Positions 1-9,139 are shown, counted from the stretch's first letter. The stretch is 64,000 nt of DNA from Bradyrhizobium sp. CCBAU 51765 (GCF_015291725.1 NZ_CP030038.1:3585001-3649000), one strand, 5' to 3'. A program made the numbers and translations. The notes: a model not told the origin generated them from the sequence alone.

Positions 1-5
1 AGAGG

Positions 6-200
6 GTGTTGAAGCACAAATTTCCCGTGGGATCGCGCGTCCTGTTCACGGCAAGCAACGTCGCGCGTCCCGCTGCCAGCGGCTCGTACGAAGTTATCCG
101 TCTGCTGCCGACCGACGGCGACGACTGCCAGTACCGGATCAAGAGCTCGACCGAAGCCTTCGAGCGCGTCGCGAAGGAGAGCCAGCTCGCTCTCTCCTGA
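6..200 (+). CDS. Small conserved hypothetical protein
   Basis: A 64-residue protein of no recognised function, read from a GTG only five bases into the window, so the true start may lie further upstream. It is basic at the N-terminus and has a compact mixed hydrophobic/polar pattern (GSRVLF, GSYEVIRLLP, QYRIKS) that resembles a small SH3-like beta barrel; that fold is a guess. No signal peptide or membrane segment is visible. It is followed by about 150 bases without a gene and then by an unrelated membrane protein in the same direction. Confidence 0.6.
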   Translation: MLKHKFPVGSRVLFTASNVARPAASGSYEVIRLLPTDGDDCQYRIKSSTEAFERVAKESQLALS

Positions 201-354
201 AGGCTGACCGCACCCGCGCATTGGTGCCATCAGGGATTTGTGTCCTGCGCCGTCAAAAGGCCAGCTTCACGCTCACAAGGTGGGCCGGGGCAGTTTCCGA
301 CTCGCGGTGCTCGCTTGACCATCCGCTCTTTGCTCGCGTGAGGGAACGTCGCGC

Positions 355-1338
355 ATGAACTGGGCATGGGCCACTTCGTTCGACCAAATCTGGCACTCGC
401 CGGCCTTCCCGATGTGGATGACGCTGGCGGCCGCCGGATTCTTCGGATTGATCCTCCTGATCACGCTGCACCGCGCCGACAGATCGGTCGCCAACGGTGC
501 GCTGACCGTCATTACGCTGCTATCCATCGTGATCGCGGGCGCAGCCACCGTGCGCGCCTATGGGCCGGACGGACAGGCGGCCCCGGCCGAAGCGCGCGCG
601 CAGGCCGCGGTTGCCGCGAGCCTGCCGGCACTGTCCTGTCTCGACGATCTCGCGGGCGATGCCGTCGCCGCTGGTTGCGAGAAGGCGCTGTTCGGTGCGC
701 CTGACGCCGCGGCCGCCGCCGTGTCCTACACGGCCGCCAGGATCGACCGGCTGACCGCGCTCGGCGACGTCGCCACGGCGGAGAGAAGCCTGACACTCGA
801 GATGAAGGTGCTGCGCAAGTCGCTTGAGCGTGATCGCTACGGCCTTGTCGCGCATGTGCTGATCGTGCGCGACGGCTGCACGCAGTTCGATTGCGCCGCA
901 TTCCGCTCGCTGACCGACCAGCAGCAGGTCGCCGCCAACATGGGCTCCCATCTCTACGACACACTGGTCGCGCGCTACGCGCCGACCTGGAATACGCCCG
1001 CAACAGCGCCGGCGATGCCGGCCACCGCCGCGCTTGCCGGGCTGCCGCCGTCGGTGCCGACGGGCAGGCCGACCAATGCTGAGTTCCCGAGCGCTGCGTC
1101 GACGCCGCCGGTGAGCATCATGAGCGCGGAGCCAACCACGACATCGCGCCAGGCCGCGCCTGCAGCCAACGCGGCGCCGCCAGCGCCGCGCGCGCCGGCC
1201 GCAACCTCGGCGCAGGCAGCGGCACCCGCCGCCAAGAAACCGCCGGCGCCGAAAGCCGCGCGTGCGCCGGCTGCCGCCCCGGTTCCTCTCGCGCCACCGG
1301 CCACGGCGCCGGCTCCGGCGGCTGCGGATAACGAGTAG
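355..1338 (+). CDS. Hypothetical membrane protein with Pro/Ala-rich C-terminal tail
   Basis: A 327-residue protein with two predicted membrane helices near the N-terminus (about residues 19-40 and 48-66). A soluble middle region follows, containing cysteine pairs (LSCLDDL, AAGCEKALF, DGCTQFDC). The last 120 or so residues are low-complexity proline and alanine. The ATG at 355 is preceded by a GAGGGA Shine-Dalgarno-like stretch. The layout suggests an inner-membrane anchored protein with a periplasmic or cytoplasmic domain and a flexible tail. I do not recognise a characterised family. The gene stands alone, with DUF1489 starting about 40 bases downstream. Confidence 0.75.
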   Translation: MNWAWATSFDQIWHSPAFPMWMTLAAAGFFGLILLITLHRADRSVANGALTVITLLSIVIAGAATVRAYGPDGQAAPAEARAQAAVAASLPALSCLDDLAGDAVAAGCEKALFGAPDAAAAAVSYTAARIDRLTALGDVATAERSLTLEMKVLRKSLERDRYGLVAHVLIVRDGCTQFDCAAFRSLTDQQQVAANMGSHLYDTLVARYAPTWNTPATAPAMPATAALAGLPPSVPTGRPTNAEFPSAASTPPVSIMSAEPTTTSRQAAPAANAAPPAPRAPAATSAQAAAPAAKKPPAPKAARAPAAAPVPLAPPATAPAPAAADNE

Positions 1339-1380
1339 ATCGGCATTTCCAATGCGTGGCTGCCCGGCTAATGCTTGGGC

Positions 1381-1821
1381 ATGCCACTCCATCTGATCAA
1401 GCTCGCCGTCGGCTGCGACTCCGTCAAGGAATTGAAGGAGTGGGTGGCCGAACGGATGCAGACCGCCAAGAAGAAGGGTCTGCCGCAACGTCACATCCAT
1501 ATCACCCGCATGGTGCCCAAGCGCGACGCCGAAATCCTCGCCGGCGGTTCGCTCTATTGGGTGATCAAGGGCGAGATCGCCGCGCGGGAAAAGATCATCG
1601 GCATCGAGCCGTTCCGCGACAAGGACGGTATCGGGCGCTGCCGGATCGTGATGCAGCCGAAAGTGATCTCGGTCTCGCCGCGGCCGATGCGCCCGTTCCA
1701 GGGCTGGCGTTATCTCACGGACGATTCCGTTCCGGCCGATCTCGGCAAGTCCGCGGCCGGCTCGATCGCGGCGATGCCCGAGCCGATGCGGCGCGAGCTG
1801 CGTGATCTCGGGCTGCTCTAA
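1381..1821 (+). CDS. DUF1489 family protein
   Basis: A 146-residue cytoplasmic protein matching the alphaproteobacterial DUF1489 family in length and in the opening [14 protein letters not shown] and central [11 protein letters not shown] segments. The function of the family is unknown. I chose the ATG at 1381; a TTG two codons upstream would add only two residues. Its stop codon overlaps the 3' end of panC on the opposite strand by a few bases, so the two genes converge. Confidence 0.85.
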   Translation: MPLHLIKLAVGCDSVKELKEWVAERMQTAKKKGLPQRHIHITRMVPKRDAEILAGGSLYWVIKGEIAAREKIIGIEPFRDKDGIGRCRIVMQPKVISVSPRPMRPFQGWRYLTDDSVPADLGKSAAGSIAAMPEPMRRELRDLGLL

Positions 1822-2669
1822 ACCGCGATATTATCGATCAGCCGGGTGGTGCCGAGCTTGGCTGCGACCAGGATCCGCAGGGGGCCGTCCTTGCGCGAGG
1901 TGACTGGCGCCAGCGTCTCGGCGTGGCGAACCTCGTAATAGTCAAGCGCAAAGCCGGCCGCCTTGATCATTTCGGCGCCGCCCGCCATCGCCGGCGCGAT
2001 CGCATCGCCGGCACGGATGCGTCCGGCGCTCTCTTTCATGGCCCGGTAGAGGACAGTGGCGGTCTGGCGCTCCTCGGGCGAGAGGTAGACGTTGCGCGAG
2101 GACATCGCGAGCCCGTCGCGCTCGCGCACGGTGCGGGAGCCGATCACCTTGACGCCGAGGTCGAGGTCGCGCGCCATCTGCGTCACCACCCGCAACTGCT
2201 GAAAATCCTTTTCGCCGAAGATCGCAAAGTCCGGCCGGCACTGCGTGAACAGCTTGCCGACGACGGTGGCGACGCCGCCGAAGAAGTGCGGGCGGAAGCG
2301 GTCCTCGAGGCCGGCCAGCGCCGGTCCTTCCGGCGCGATGCGGGTGGCAAAGCCCTCCGGATACATGGCCTCGACGCCCGGGTGCCAGACGATGTCGACG
2401 TCCTCGGCCGCGAGCTTGGCGATGTCGGCCTTCCAGGTGCGCGGATAGGCGCCAAAATCCTCGGTCGGGGCAAACTGAGTCGGGTTGACGAAGATCGACA
2501 CCACGACGCGGCTGGCGCGCCGCTTGGCGAGGCGAACCAGGGACACATGCCCGTCATGGAGGGCCCCCATGGTCGGGACCAGCGCGATCGTGGCCTTTCG
2601 CTTGCGGAGATTGTCGACGGCACGTCGCAGGGCGGGGACCGTGCGGGCGATCAATGGGCTTGCTGACAT
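1818..2669 (-). CDS. panC: Pantothenate synthetase (pantoate--beta-alanine ligase)
   Basis: This 283-residue protein joins pantoate and beta-alanine with ATP to make pantothenate, the precursor of coenzyme A, in the cytoplasm. It has the family's nucleotide-binding signature [14 protein letters not shown] near residue 35 and the second loop [13 protein letters not shown] around residue 180. Its length is normal. The ATG at 2669 gives [14 protein letters not shown]; an upstream in-frame extension is Arg-rich and unlike PanC. Upstream (2670-2953) is a non-coding gap shared with the divergent mipZ. No panB is adjacent. Confidence 0.95.
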   Translation of the reverse strand: MSASPLIARTVPALRRAVDNLRKRKATIALVPTMGALHDGHVSLVRLAKRRASRVVVSIFVNPTQFAPTEDFGAYPRTWKADIAKLAAEDVDIVWHPGVEAMYPEGFATRIAPEGPALAGLEDRFRPHFFGGVATVVGKLFTQCRPDFAIFGEKDFQQLRVVTQMARDLDLGVKVIGSRTVRERDGLAMSSRNVYLSPEERQTATVLYRAMKESAGRIRAGDAIAPAMAGGAEMIKAAGFALDYYEVRHAETLAPVTSRKDGPLRILVAAKLGTTRLIDNIAV

Positions 2670-2953
2670 CAGGACTCGACGGATTGGGAAACGGCGCGGG
2701 TGCGGGCGTCGTGCCCGACCGGCTAACCTTAACAAGCGGCGATCGTGGAGGCCATGCATCCGGATGCGGCACAGCATCCCGCGCAAGGTGGTGCAGGACG
2801 TCGCGACATTGCAGACCGGATCAACAGTCGAAAGACGGCGCCGCGATTCACGATGAAGCAGGGCGCGTTGCGATTTGCACGACTGTCACGCATTTCACTT
2901 GACCGCAGACGCGGTCAACTCGAAGATATTCGCGAGCGGCGTTGAGGATCACT

Positions 2954-3877
2954 ATGCTTGTGCAGGCTAGCCAAGGCCGATCGGGCTCGGCGCATGTGGT
3001 CGTGCTCGGCAACGAGAAGGGCGGCTCCGGCAAATCGACCACCGCCTTGCACGTCGCCGTTGCGCTCCTCAAAGCCGGCCAGCGCGTCGCCACGATCGAT
3101 CTCGACTGCCGCCAGCAGAGCTTCACCCGCTATATCGACAACCGCGCCGCCTGGGCCCGCCGCACTAAGCTCGATCTCGAACTGCCGGTGCATCGCTGCA
3201 TCAAGCTCGGCGAGACCATGCAGATCGCCGAGAACGAGCATTCCGAGTTCGAGCAGTTCATGGAAGCGGTCTCGGCGGTCGAGAACAGCTTCGACTTCAT
3301 CGTCATCGATACGCCCGGCACCGACAGCTATCTCATGCGGCTCGCCCATTCGATGGCCGACACCCTGGTGACGCCGCTCAACGACAGCTTCCTGGATTTC
3401 GACGTGCTCGGTACCGTCGATCCCGCCAACTACGCGGTGACGGGCGAGAGCCACTATGCCGAGATGGTGCGCGACGTCAGGCGCAAGCGCCGCCAGCTCG
3501 ACGGCGCAACCACCGACTGGATCGTCGTGCGCAACCGCCTGTCGATGCTCGGCTCCCGCAACAAGCAGCTCGTCGCCGAGGGCCTGAAGGATTTGTCGCT
3601 GCGGCTCGGCTTCCGCTACGTCGACGGCTTCGCCGAACGCGTCGTCTACCGCGAATTCTTTCCGCGTGGTCTGACCGCCCTCGACGAGATCGACGAGGCC
3701 ACGCTCGGCATGCGGCCCAATCTCGGCCATCTTACCGCGCGGGAGGAGGTGACGAGCCTGCTCCGCCAGCTCAAGCTGCCGCTCGACGAGCGCGGTCGGC
3801 GCCGCGCGGCCAACCGGGCCGAGTGGTTCAACCAGGTCGACAAGCCGCTCGAGGTCCACGACATCCTGGGCGTCTGA
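2954..3877 (+). CDS. mipZ: Division-plane positioning ATPase MipZ
   Basis: This is a ParA/MinD-type P-loop ATPase of 307 residues. In alphaproteobacteria MipZ binds the ParB-origin complex and inhibits FtsZ polymerisation, so that the Z ring forms at mid-cell. The deviant Walker A motif KGGSGKST lies at residues 22-29, and the Walker B region is DFIVIDTPGTD near 120. The N-terminal VVVLGNEKGGSGKSTTALHV and the long basic C-terminal helix match MipZ rather than plasmid ParA. The ATG at 2954 is preferred over a TTG four codons earlier. The gene is monocistronic and divergent from panC. Confidence 0.93.
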   Translation: MLVQASQGRSGSAHVVVLGNEKGGSGKSTTALHVAVALLKAGQRVATIDLDCRQQSFTRYIDNRAAWARRTKLDLELPVHRCIKLGETMQIAENEHSEFEQFMEAVSAVENSFDFIVIDTPGTDSYLMRLAHSMADTLVTPLNDSFLDFDVLGTVDPANYAVTGESHYAEMVRDVRRKRRQLDGATTDWIVVRNRLSMLGSRNKQLVAEGLKDLSLRLGFRYVDGFAERVVYREFFPRGLTALDEIDEATLGMRPNLGHLTAREEVTSLLRQLKLPLDERGRRRAANRAEWFNQVDKPLEVHDILGV

Positions 3878-4058
3878 GGCAGCGGTAAGGTGCTACTCTC
3901 CACCGGTCCAAAGCGGCCGGTTCCTGCGGGAACCGTGGCTGCGCTCGACGCGTTTTCACTCCGTGTTGACTGCGAAATCAAACCCAATCAGGGACGGTTG
4001 CGTCGGATGGCGGGCTGCACCTGACGTAGTGGTATGAGAATGGGGTGCACAGAAAACG

Positions 4059-4071
4059 TGTGCGTCGCACA
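4059..4071. promoter_or_regulatory. Perfect dyad TGTGC-GTC-GCACA (candidate PhaR-like operator)
   Basis: The 13-mer TGTGCGTCGCACA lies about 150 bases before the alpha/beta hydrolase start. It is the exact reverse complement of the core of the dyad upstream of the phasin gene at 9141-9153. The TGC-N3-GCA core is what I recall for alphaproteobacterial PhaR repressors of polyhydroxybutyrate genes. The identity of the binding protein is inferred. The gap 3878-4221 otherwise holds only a second dyad (4108-4125) and AT-rich promoter-like sequence. Confidence 0.5.
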
Positions 4072-4107
4072 ATCGAAGGGCTGCGATTTCACATTATTTA
4101 GCCTTCC

Positions 4108-4125
4108 TGTCACGCTGCTGTGACA
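4108..4125. promoter_or_regulatory. Perfect dyad TGTCAC-N6-GTGACA
   Basis: An 18-bp inverted repeat with six-base arms and a six-base spacer. It is followed directly by the AT-rich TATATTAG, about 95 bases upstream of the hydrolase ATG. Arm length and spacing resemble sites of homodimeric activators of the CRP/FNR type, although the arms differ from the canonical TGTGA. The regulator is unknown. Confidence 0.45.
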
Positions 4126-4221
4126 TATATTAGGGAATAGGCGACAAGGGGCCAAAGAGCTCCGGAAGAACACGATTTTCAACAGGGATTCAGGCCACTA
4201 AGCCTGAGGCTGAGGACGAAA

Positions 4222-5082
4222 ATGAAGCGTGGAATTGCCGTTCTGGTTTCGGTCAGTGCCCTCTGCGGCATCGCCTATTTCACGGCGAGCAAGTGGGCCA
4301 TCAAGCACGAGACCATCACCTTCTACGACACCTCGCGCGACAATCGTCCGGTGCCCGTCTACGTCGCGGTGCGCCGCGACAAGGAAATGCAGGCCAACGC
4401 CGGCATGATCACGCTGCCGGTCGCCGTGATCAATCACGGCAACACCGTCAAGAACACCGAGTACGGCTTCCTTGCCAACATCTTCGCTGCGCGCGGCTAC
4501 ATGGTCTTGAGCCCGCAGCATGACCTGCCGACCGATCCTCCGATGGTGACGAAGCCCGGCGAGCTTTATGTCGGCCGCCTGCCGCAGATCCTGCGCGGCG
4601 TCGCCAACATTCATCTCGCCATGCACGAGATGAAGAAGGTTCAGCCCAATGCCGACTACGACAAGGTGACGATGGTCGGCCACTCCATGGGCGGCGACAT
4701 CACGATGTACTTCGCCAAGCAGTATCCGGATGAGGTCAAGAAGGTCGTCACCCTCGACAATCTGCGCGTGCCCTTCGTCACCGCCGGCAAGTTCAAGATC
4801 CTGTCGTTCCGCTCCCAGGATCCGCAATTCAAGACCGATGCAGGCGTGCTTCCGACCGACGAGGAATGCGAGAAGGCGGGCATCCAGGTCGTGAAGACCG
4901 AATTCCAGCATAACGACATGCGCGACACCGGTCCGGATGTGGCGAAGAACTCGATCCAGAGCATGCTCGACAAGTTCTTGAGCACGACGGACAGCGAAGT
5001 GGCGCCGGTCGACACGCAATCGTCCCCGCCCAAGATCCTTGAGCCTGGTCCGGTCGCTCTGATGGCACCCGCCAAAAGTTGA
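4222..5082 (+). CDS. Exported or membrane-anchored alpha/beta hydrolase
   Basis: A 286-residue serine hydrolase-fold protein. Residues 4-22 form a hydrophobic N-terminal segment that may be a signal peptide or anchor. The nucleophile elbow is GHSMGG with Ser155. Asp179 (TLDN) and the histidine in FQHNDM near 237 are possible remaining triad members. An HGN motif (NHGNT near 71) could supply the oxyanion hole. The last 40 residues are Pro/Ser-rich. The substrate is unknown. An operator identical to that of the phasin gene lies upstream, so a role linked to polyhydroxybutyrate or carbon storage is possible but unproven. A strong hairpin terminator follows. Confidence 0.82.
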   Translation: MKRGIAVLVSVSALCGIAYFTASKWAIKHETITFYDTSRDNRPVPVYVAVRRDKEMQANAGMITLPVAVINHGNTVKNTEYGFLANIFAARGYMVLSPQHDLPTDPPMVTKPGELYVGRLPQILRGVANIHLAMHEMKKVQPNADYDKVTMVGHSMGGDITMYFAKQYPDEVKKVVTLDNLRVPFVTAGKFKILSFRSQDPQFKTDAGVLPTDEECEKAGIQVVKTEFQHNDMRDTGPDVAKNSIQSMLDKFLSTTDSEVAPVDTQSSPPKILEPGPVALMAPAKS

Positions 5083-5136
5083 CCTACCAGAGCTGACGCA
5101 CATGAGCTGACGTCACCGCTCGACTGCACCGATCGT

Positions 5137-5170
5137 CAAAGCCTCCGCCGGCCTTCCCGCGGAGGCTTTG
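5137..5170 (+). terminator. Rho-independent-like terminator after the alpha/beta hydrolase
   Basis: The 12-base arms CAAAGCCTCCGC (5137-5148) and GCGGAGGCTTTG (5159-5170) pair perfectly around a 10-base loop, about 55 bases after the hydrolase stop codon. There is no long T-tract beyond the TTT in the arm. Confidence 0.7.
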
Positions 5171-5230
5171 CACATTGACCGGGCCGCATGCGCTGACCAC
5201 ATTAGTCGCTGACGCAAGGTGCAAGCAGCG

Positions 5231-5980
5231 ATGTCGGGCGAACCCATCAAACCGCGCAGTCGCGATGCCGTCTCGGCGCAAGCAGACGGCGCGCTGCCGC
5301 AAGCAGCGACCTCAACCTCGGAAGACATCGCCGCCTTCGTCGCCAGGGCGCGGGCACTTTCACCGCATTCGCCCGGCGCAAAGGGGCGGCTGATCTTCGC
5401 GCTGGATGCAACGATGAGCCGGCAGCCGACCTGGGACCTGGCCTGCGCGCTCCAGGCCGACATGTTTCGCGAGACCGCAGCGCTCGGCAGTCTCGACATC
5501 CGGCTGGTCTACTATCGCGGCTTCAACGAGTGCCGTGCCACGGGCTGGATCTCCGACAGCGCCAAGCTGGCGGCGCTGATGAGCAAGATCGATTGCCGCG
5601 GCGGCGATACCCAGATCGGCAAGGTGCTGAGCGAGGCCCGGCGCGAAGCGGTGGCGTCCGGCGTGCGGGCCGTGGTCTTCGTCGGGGATGCCATGGAGGA
5701 AAAGGTCGACGAGCTCTACGCCAAGGCCGGCGAGCTCGGCATGCTCAAGGTGCCCGTGTTCGTGTTTCAGGAAGGCCGTGACGCCGTCGCCGAGCAGGCC
5801 TTCCGCCAGATCGCGCGCCTGACCGGTGGCGCCTGGTGCCGGTTCGATCCCGGCGCGGCGGCGCAGCTGCGCGAGCTGTTGCGGGCAGCCGCGGCCTATG
5901 CAGCCGGCGGACGCGAAGCGTTGCTGAAACTGGCGAAGACCGCGAGCGGCGCGGCGCTTCTGATCGGCCAGATGAAGTAG
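5231..5980 (+). CDS. vWA-like domain protein
   Basis: A 249-residue soluble protein. From about residue 50 it has the alternating strand/helix pattern of a von Willebrand factor A domain: RLIFALDATMSR resembles a MIDAS metal site (D-x-T-x-S), with GGDTQIGKVLSEA and AVVFVGDAMEE later. The final segment is alanine-rich. The ATG at 5231 is used; a GTG four codons upstream is possible. A J-domain membrane protein follows 73 bases downstream on the same strand, so the pair may be co-expressed. The partner bound by the vWA fold is unknown. Confidence 0.75.
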   Translation: MSGEPIKPRSRDAVSAQADGALPQAATSTSEDIAAFVARARALSPHSPGAKGRLIFALDATMSRQPTWDLACALQADMFRETAALGSLDIRLVYYRGFNECRATGWISDSAKLAALMSKIDCRGGDTQIGKVLSEARREAVASGVRAVVFVGDAMEEKVDELYAKAGELGMLKVPVFVFQEGRDAVAEQAFRQIARLTGGAWCRFDPGAAAQLRELLRAAAAYAAGGREALLKLAKTASGAALLIGQMK

Positions 5981-6053
5981 CGATCGGGCTGGCGCAGCTC
6001 GCAGCGGCAGTGGATGCGATGCATTTTGCCGCGAGGGCGACTATATTCCGGTC

Positions 6054-6779
6054 ATGACCCTGATTGCCGGCGCTGTCGCCGTTATCACGCTTTATCTGCT
6101 GCTTCAGATGTTCCGCGCGGCCAATCCGGCGGTGCTGGCGCGAACCATCAAGTTTGGGGGCGGCGTGCTGGCGCTGGCGGTCGCGGCCTTCACGGGTTTG
6201 CGGGGCGAGCTGGCGGTTGCGATCCCGCTCGGAATCTTCGGCGCGGGGCTGCTCGGCTGGACACCACTGGCGAATGCCGGCTTCGGCAATATCGGCGGGC
6301 TGTTCGGTGGTGGTGCGGCGCCGGCGCAAGGGCAGGTTTCGCGCGTGCGCTCGCAATTCCTTGACATGCGGCTCGACCACGATTCCGGGCAGCTTACAGG
6401 CCAGATCGTCGCCGGACCTCACGCCGGGCGCAATCTCGGCGACTTCGATCTCTCCGGCCTGCTGGCGATGGTCCCGACGTTCGACGCCGAGAGCGTGGCC
6501 TTACTTGAAAGCTATCTGGACCGCCGGTTTCCCGCTTGGCGTCAGAACGCGCAGGGCGATGCGGCAGGGCGGCAGCGCCGCACGGCGGCGAGCGGCAAAA
6601 TGACGGCGGAGGAAGCCTATCAGATCCTTGGCTTGCAGCCGGGAGCGGGACGCGACGACATCAGCCGGGCCCACAAGGCCCTGATGAAGAAACTCCATCC
6701 CGACCAGGGGGGCTCGACGTATCTCGCTGCTCGGGTAAACGAGGCCAAGGATACTCTGCTTCGCACGCATAACGGCTAA
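6054..6779 (+). CDS. Membrane-anchored J-domain (DnaJ-like) protein
   Basis: A 241-residue protein with hydrophobic helices at about residues 2-19, 34-48 and 53-68, a linker, and a C-terminal J domain (about 185-240) carrying the HPD motif (LHPDQGG) that stimulates Hsp70 ATPase. J proteins recruit DnaK to particular sites; here the site is the inner membrane, as for DjlA-type and Tim14-like proteins. No Gly/Phe or zinc region is present, so it is not a canonical DnaJ. It follows the vWA-like gene by 73 bases. Confidence 0.85.
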   Translation: MTLIAGAVAVITLYLLLQMFRAANPAVLARTIKFGGGVLALAVAAFTGLRGELAVAIPLGIFGAGLLGWTPLANAGFGNIGGLFGGGAAPAQGQVSRVRSQFLDMRLDHDSGQLTGQIVAGPHAGRNLGDFDLSGLLAMVPTFDAESVALLESYLDRRFPAWRQNAQGDAAGRQRRTAASGKMTAEEAYQILGLQPGAGRDDISRAHKALMKKLHPDQGGSTYLAARVNEAKDTLLRTHNG

Positions 6780-6965
6780 CTCCGGCACTACGCTACAAAC
6801 GCCCGTACCGCGTAAGCTCCGTTCGCTCCGTCTGCCGTCGCCCCGATGCCCGCCATTGTCGGCGTGGTCGATCCCTTGAGTAAAGTTTTAACCGTAAATC
6901 CTTGACGAGAGGTTGTCGTGGAACGGTCTTGTCAGGAATAGCCTCGGCATCACCGCATCCCCAAA

Positions 6966-6996
6966 ACGAAAATGCCCGCGCAAGGGCGCGGGCATT
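6966..6996 (-). terminator. Terminator of the D,D-carboxypeptidase gene
   Basis: The perfect 11-base arms AATGCCCGCGC (6971-6981) and GCGCGGGCATT (6986-6996) enclose a four-base loop. Read on the minus strand they are followed by TTTTCGTTTTG, a T-rich tail, 24 bases past the stop of the gene at 7020. Confidence 0.85.
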
Positions 6997-7019
6997 TGGC
7001 TCGGAACGGAGAAGGGAGA

Positions 7020-8858
7020 TCAGTTGCGCACGGTGATGCAGGAGATCTCGGCGCGCTTCAAGGTGCGGCAGACGGCTTCGGCCTGATCGCGCTCGAGCCC
7101 GGCGAAGCGGGCGCGGTAGAGCTTGCGATTGTCCTTGGCGACAACCGGCTCGGTGAACGGATCAGCCTTGCTGAGCAGGCCGCGGGCGGAGCTGCGGGCA
7201 GCGTCGATGCGCTGCTGGGCTTCGTTCTCGCTCTCGAGCGCGCCGACCTGGACGATCCAACCGCTGTGAGTGACGGCCGGCTTGGTGGTGCTCATCTGGA
7301 TCGGCTGCGGCGCCGGGTCGGCGGACGCGAGCTTCGGACCGGCGGGGGCGGGCGCAGCGGCGGTTGCCGCCGGCAGGACCCCGAGGATGCCGTTGCCGGT
7401 GCCGAAGCCTGCCGGCTGCCGCGGCAGTTCGGTGCGGGCAATCTCGGCCTTCGGTGCTTCCGGCTGGCTGACCGCCTCGGGCCTGTTGATGAGATCCGCC
7501 CGGGCGACGACGGCGCCGGAGGTTTCCGCGACGTCGGAACGGGGCGGGATGGTGCTGGTGACCGGCGGGGCGACCTGGGTCGGTGCGGCGGAGGCGACCT
7601 TCACGGCGCCGGCCTTGACCTGAACCGTCTTGACCCGAACCGGCTTCATCGGCTCGGACGAGCCGGGGATGATGGAGAGCGGCTGGCTCGAAATCACGCC
7701 ATTGGTGAGCGGCGCCGGCTCGACCTTGGATTCAGTCGGCCGAACTTCAGGCTTGCTGGCTTCAGATCTGGCGTGAGCGGGCGGCATCGCGGCAGCCGCA
7801 GCGGCCAGCGTCGACAGCCGAGAGGCGAGACGCGACGGGGCTGCTTCAGGAGCGGGGGCCTGAACCTGCGGCGCGGAGCGTGCCGGAGCATCCGAGGCAT
7901 CGGCGACGTCGGTACTGGCATCGGCGCCGTTGCGCTCCGTGACCGCGGCGACCGTGTGGACAGTCGCGCCCTTGTCGAGATTCTCCGCGAGCAGGTTGCG
8001 CATGATGGCGTCGCGCGAGCCGCCGCTGCGGCCGCCCAGCACCACGCCGATCAGGTGGCGATTGCCGCGGCGGATCGAGGTGACGAGGTTGAATCCGGAG
8101 GCGCGGGTGTAGCCGGTCTTGATGCCGTCCACGCCCTCGACGCTGCCGAGCAGGTGGTTGTGGTTGCGGATCGACTGTCCCCGCCAATTGAAGGTCGAGG
8201 TCGCGAAATAGCGATAGTAGCGAGGGAAGCGCTCCTGGATGGCGCGACCGAGCGTCGCCTGGTCGCGCGCGGTGGTGACCTGCTCGTCGTTGGGAAGGCC
8301 ATTGGCGTTGCGGTAGACCGTCCTGGACATGCCGAGCGAGCGCGCCTTGCGCGTCATCATCTGGGCGAAGTCGTCCTCGTCGCCGGCGATCGCTTCCGCG
8401 ATCACGACGGCAGCGTCGTTGGCCGAGCGGGTCACGAGGCCCTTGATCGCGTCCTCGACGCGAATGGTCTGGCCGGCACGCAGGTTCAGCTTGGTCGGAT
8501 CCTGATTGGCGGCGTGCTGGGACACCGGCATCTCGGTGTCGAGCTTCATCTTGCCGGATTCGAGGCGCTCGAACAGCAGATAGAGCGTCATGATCTTGGT
8601 CAGTGACGCCGGATGGCGGATCCCGTCAGGGCTTGTTGCCTGGAGCACCGCGCCGGAATTGCCGTCGACGATGATGGACGCGAATTTCGGGCTCGAGCTC
8701 TCGGACACATCGCGCTGGACGCGGTGATGCACATGGTGGCGGCGATGGCGCCGCGCCTCCGCGGCATCGGTGGTGATGATGACCGCGATGGTGACCGTAA
8801 GAAGCCCCAAAACGCCAACCCGCGCCAAGCGCGAGGAAGACAAGTTGTTACGAAGCAT
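7020..8858 (-). CDS. D-alanyl-D-alanine carboxypeptidase with C-terminal SPOR domain
   Basis: A 612-residue periplasmic penicillin-binding protein of peptidase family S11 that trims the terminal D-Ala from peptidoglycan stem peptides. The signal peptide is at residues 1-35. The catalytic motifs are SLTK (Ser85-Lys88), SAN (145-147) and KTG (247-249). A long Pro/Ala-rich linker (about 300-520) leads to a C-terminal SPOR domain (WIVQVGALESENEAQQRI onward), which binds denuded glycan at division sites. The S11-SPOR fusion is longer than E. coli PBP5 and is seen in related alphaproteobacteria. It is monocistronic, with a strong terminator. Confidence 0.93.
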   Translation of the reverse strand: MLRNNLSSSRLARVGVLGLLTVTIAVIITTDAAEARRHRRHHVHHRVQRDVSESSSPKFASIIVDGNSGAVLQATSPDGIRHPASLTKIMTLYLLFERLESGKMKLDTEMPVSQHAANQDPTKLNLRAGQTIRVEDAIKGLVTRSANDAAVVIAEAIAGDEDDFAQMMTRKARSLGMSRTVYRNANGLPNDEQVTTARDQATLGRAIQERFPRYYRYFATSTFNWRGQSIRNHNHLLGSVEGVDGIKTGYTRASGFNLVTSIRRGNRHLIGVVLGGRSGGSRDAIMRNLLAENLDKGATVHTVAAVTERNGADASTDVADASDAPARSAPQVQAPAPEAAPSRLASRLSTLAAAAAAMPPAHARSEASKPEVRPTESKVEPAPLTNGVISSQPLSIIPGSSEPMKPVRVKTVQVKAGAVKVASAAPTQVAPPVTSTIPPRSDVAETSGAVVARADLINRPEAVSQPEAPKAEIARTELPRQPAGFGTGNGILGVLPAATAAAPAPAGPKLASADPAPQPIQMSTTKPAVTHSGWIVQVGALESENEAQQRIDAARSSARGLLSKADPFTEPVVAKDNRKLYRARFAGLERDQAEAVCRTLKRAEISCITVRN

Positions 8859-9139
8859 GGAACCCCGTCCCCGTTTCTGACTTGATCACCGGCCCGTGAG
8901 GCGAAATTGTGCCCAATGGTCCCGGGATCATTACCTGCTCAGGCTGTCCCTCCGCTGGTGTTTGCCGCGGGGGACGTTGGACCCGAGCCGCTGTTCTGGC
9001 TAAGGTGATGTTCTCAAACGGCTTTGGCCGCCTGCGGAAGTGAACACGTCCAGGGAATCAGGGTAGGGGGCCGCGGTTTCTAAAAGCTTAAGGAACCCTT
9101 GCGGGAAACCCCGGGAATCTCCGCGAATTGCATCGAATT

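Noticed and set aside
2720..2735. CtrA-like half-sites (TAACC/TTAAC) upstream of mipZ
   Set aside because: The TTAA-N7-TTAA spacing required for a CtrA box is not present.
6972..8606. A 544-codon plus-strand frame opposite the D,D-carboxypeptidase gene
   Set aside because: It is an antisense shadow of a high-GC gene; it is rich in Arg/Gly/Asp repeats with no recognisable fold, and the minus-strand gene has all its catalytic motifs.
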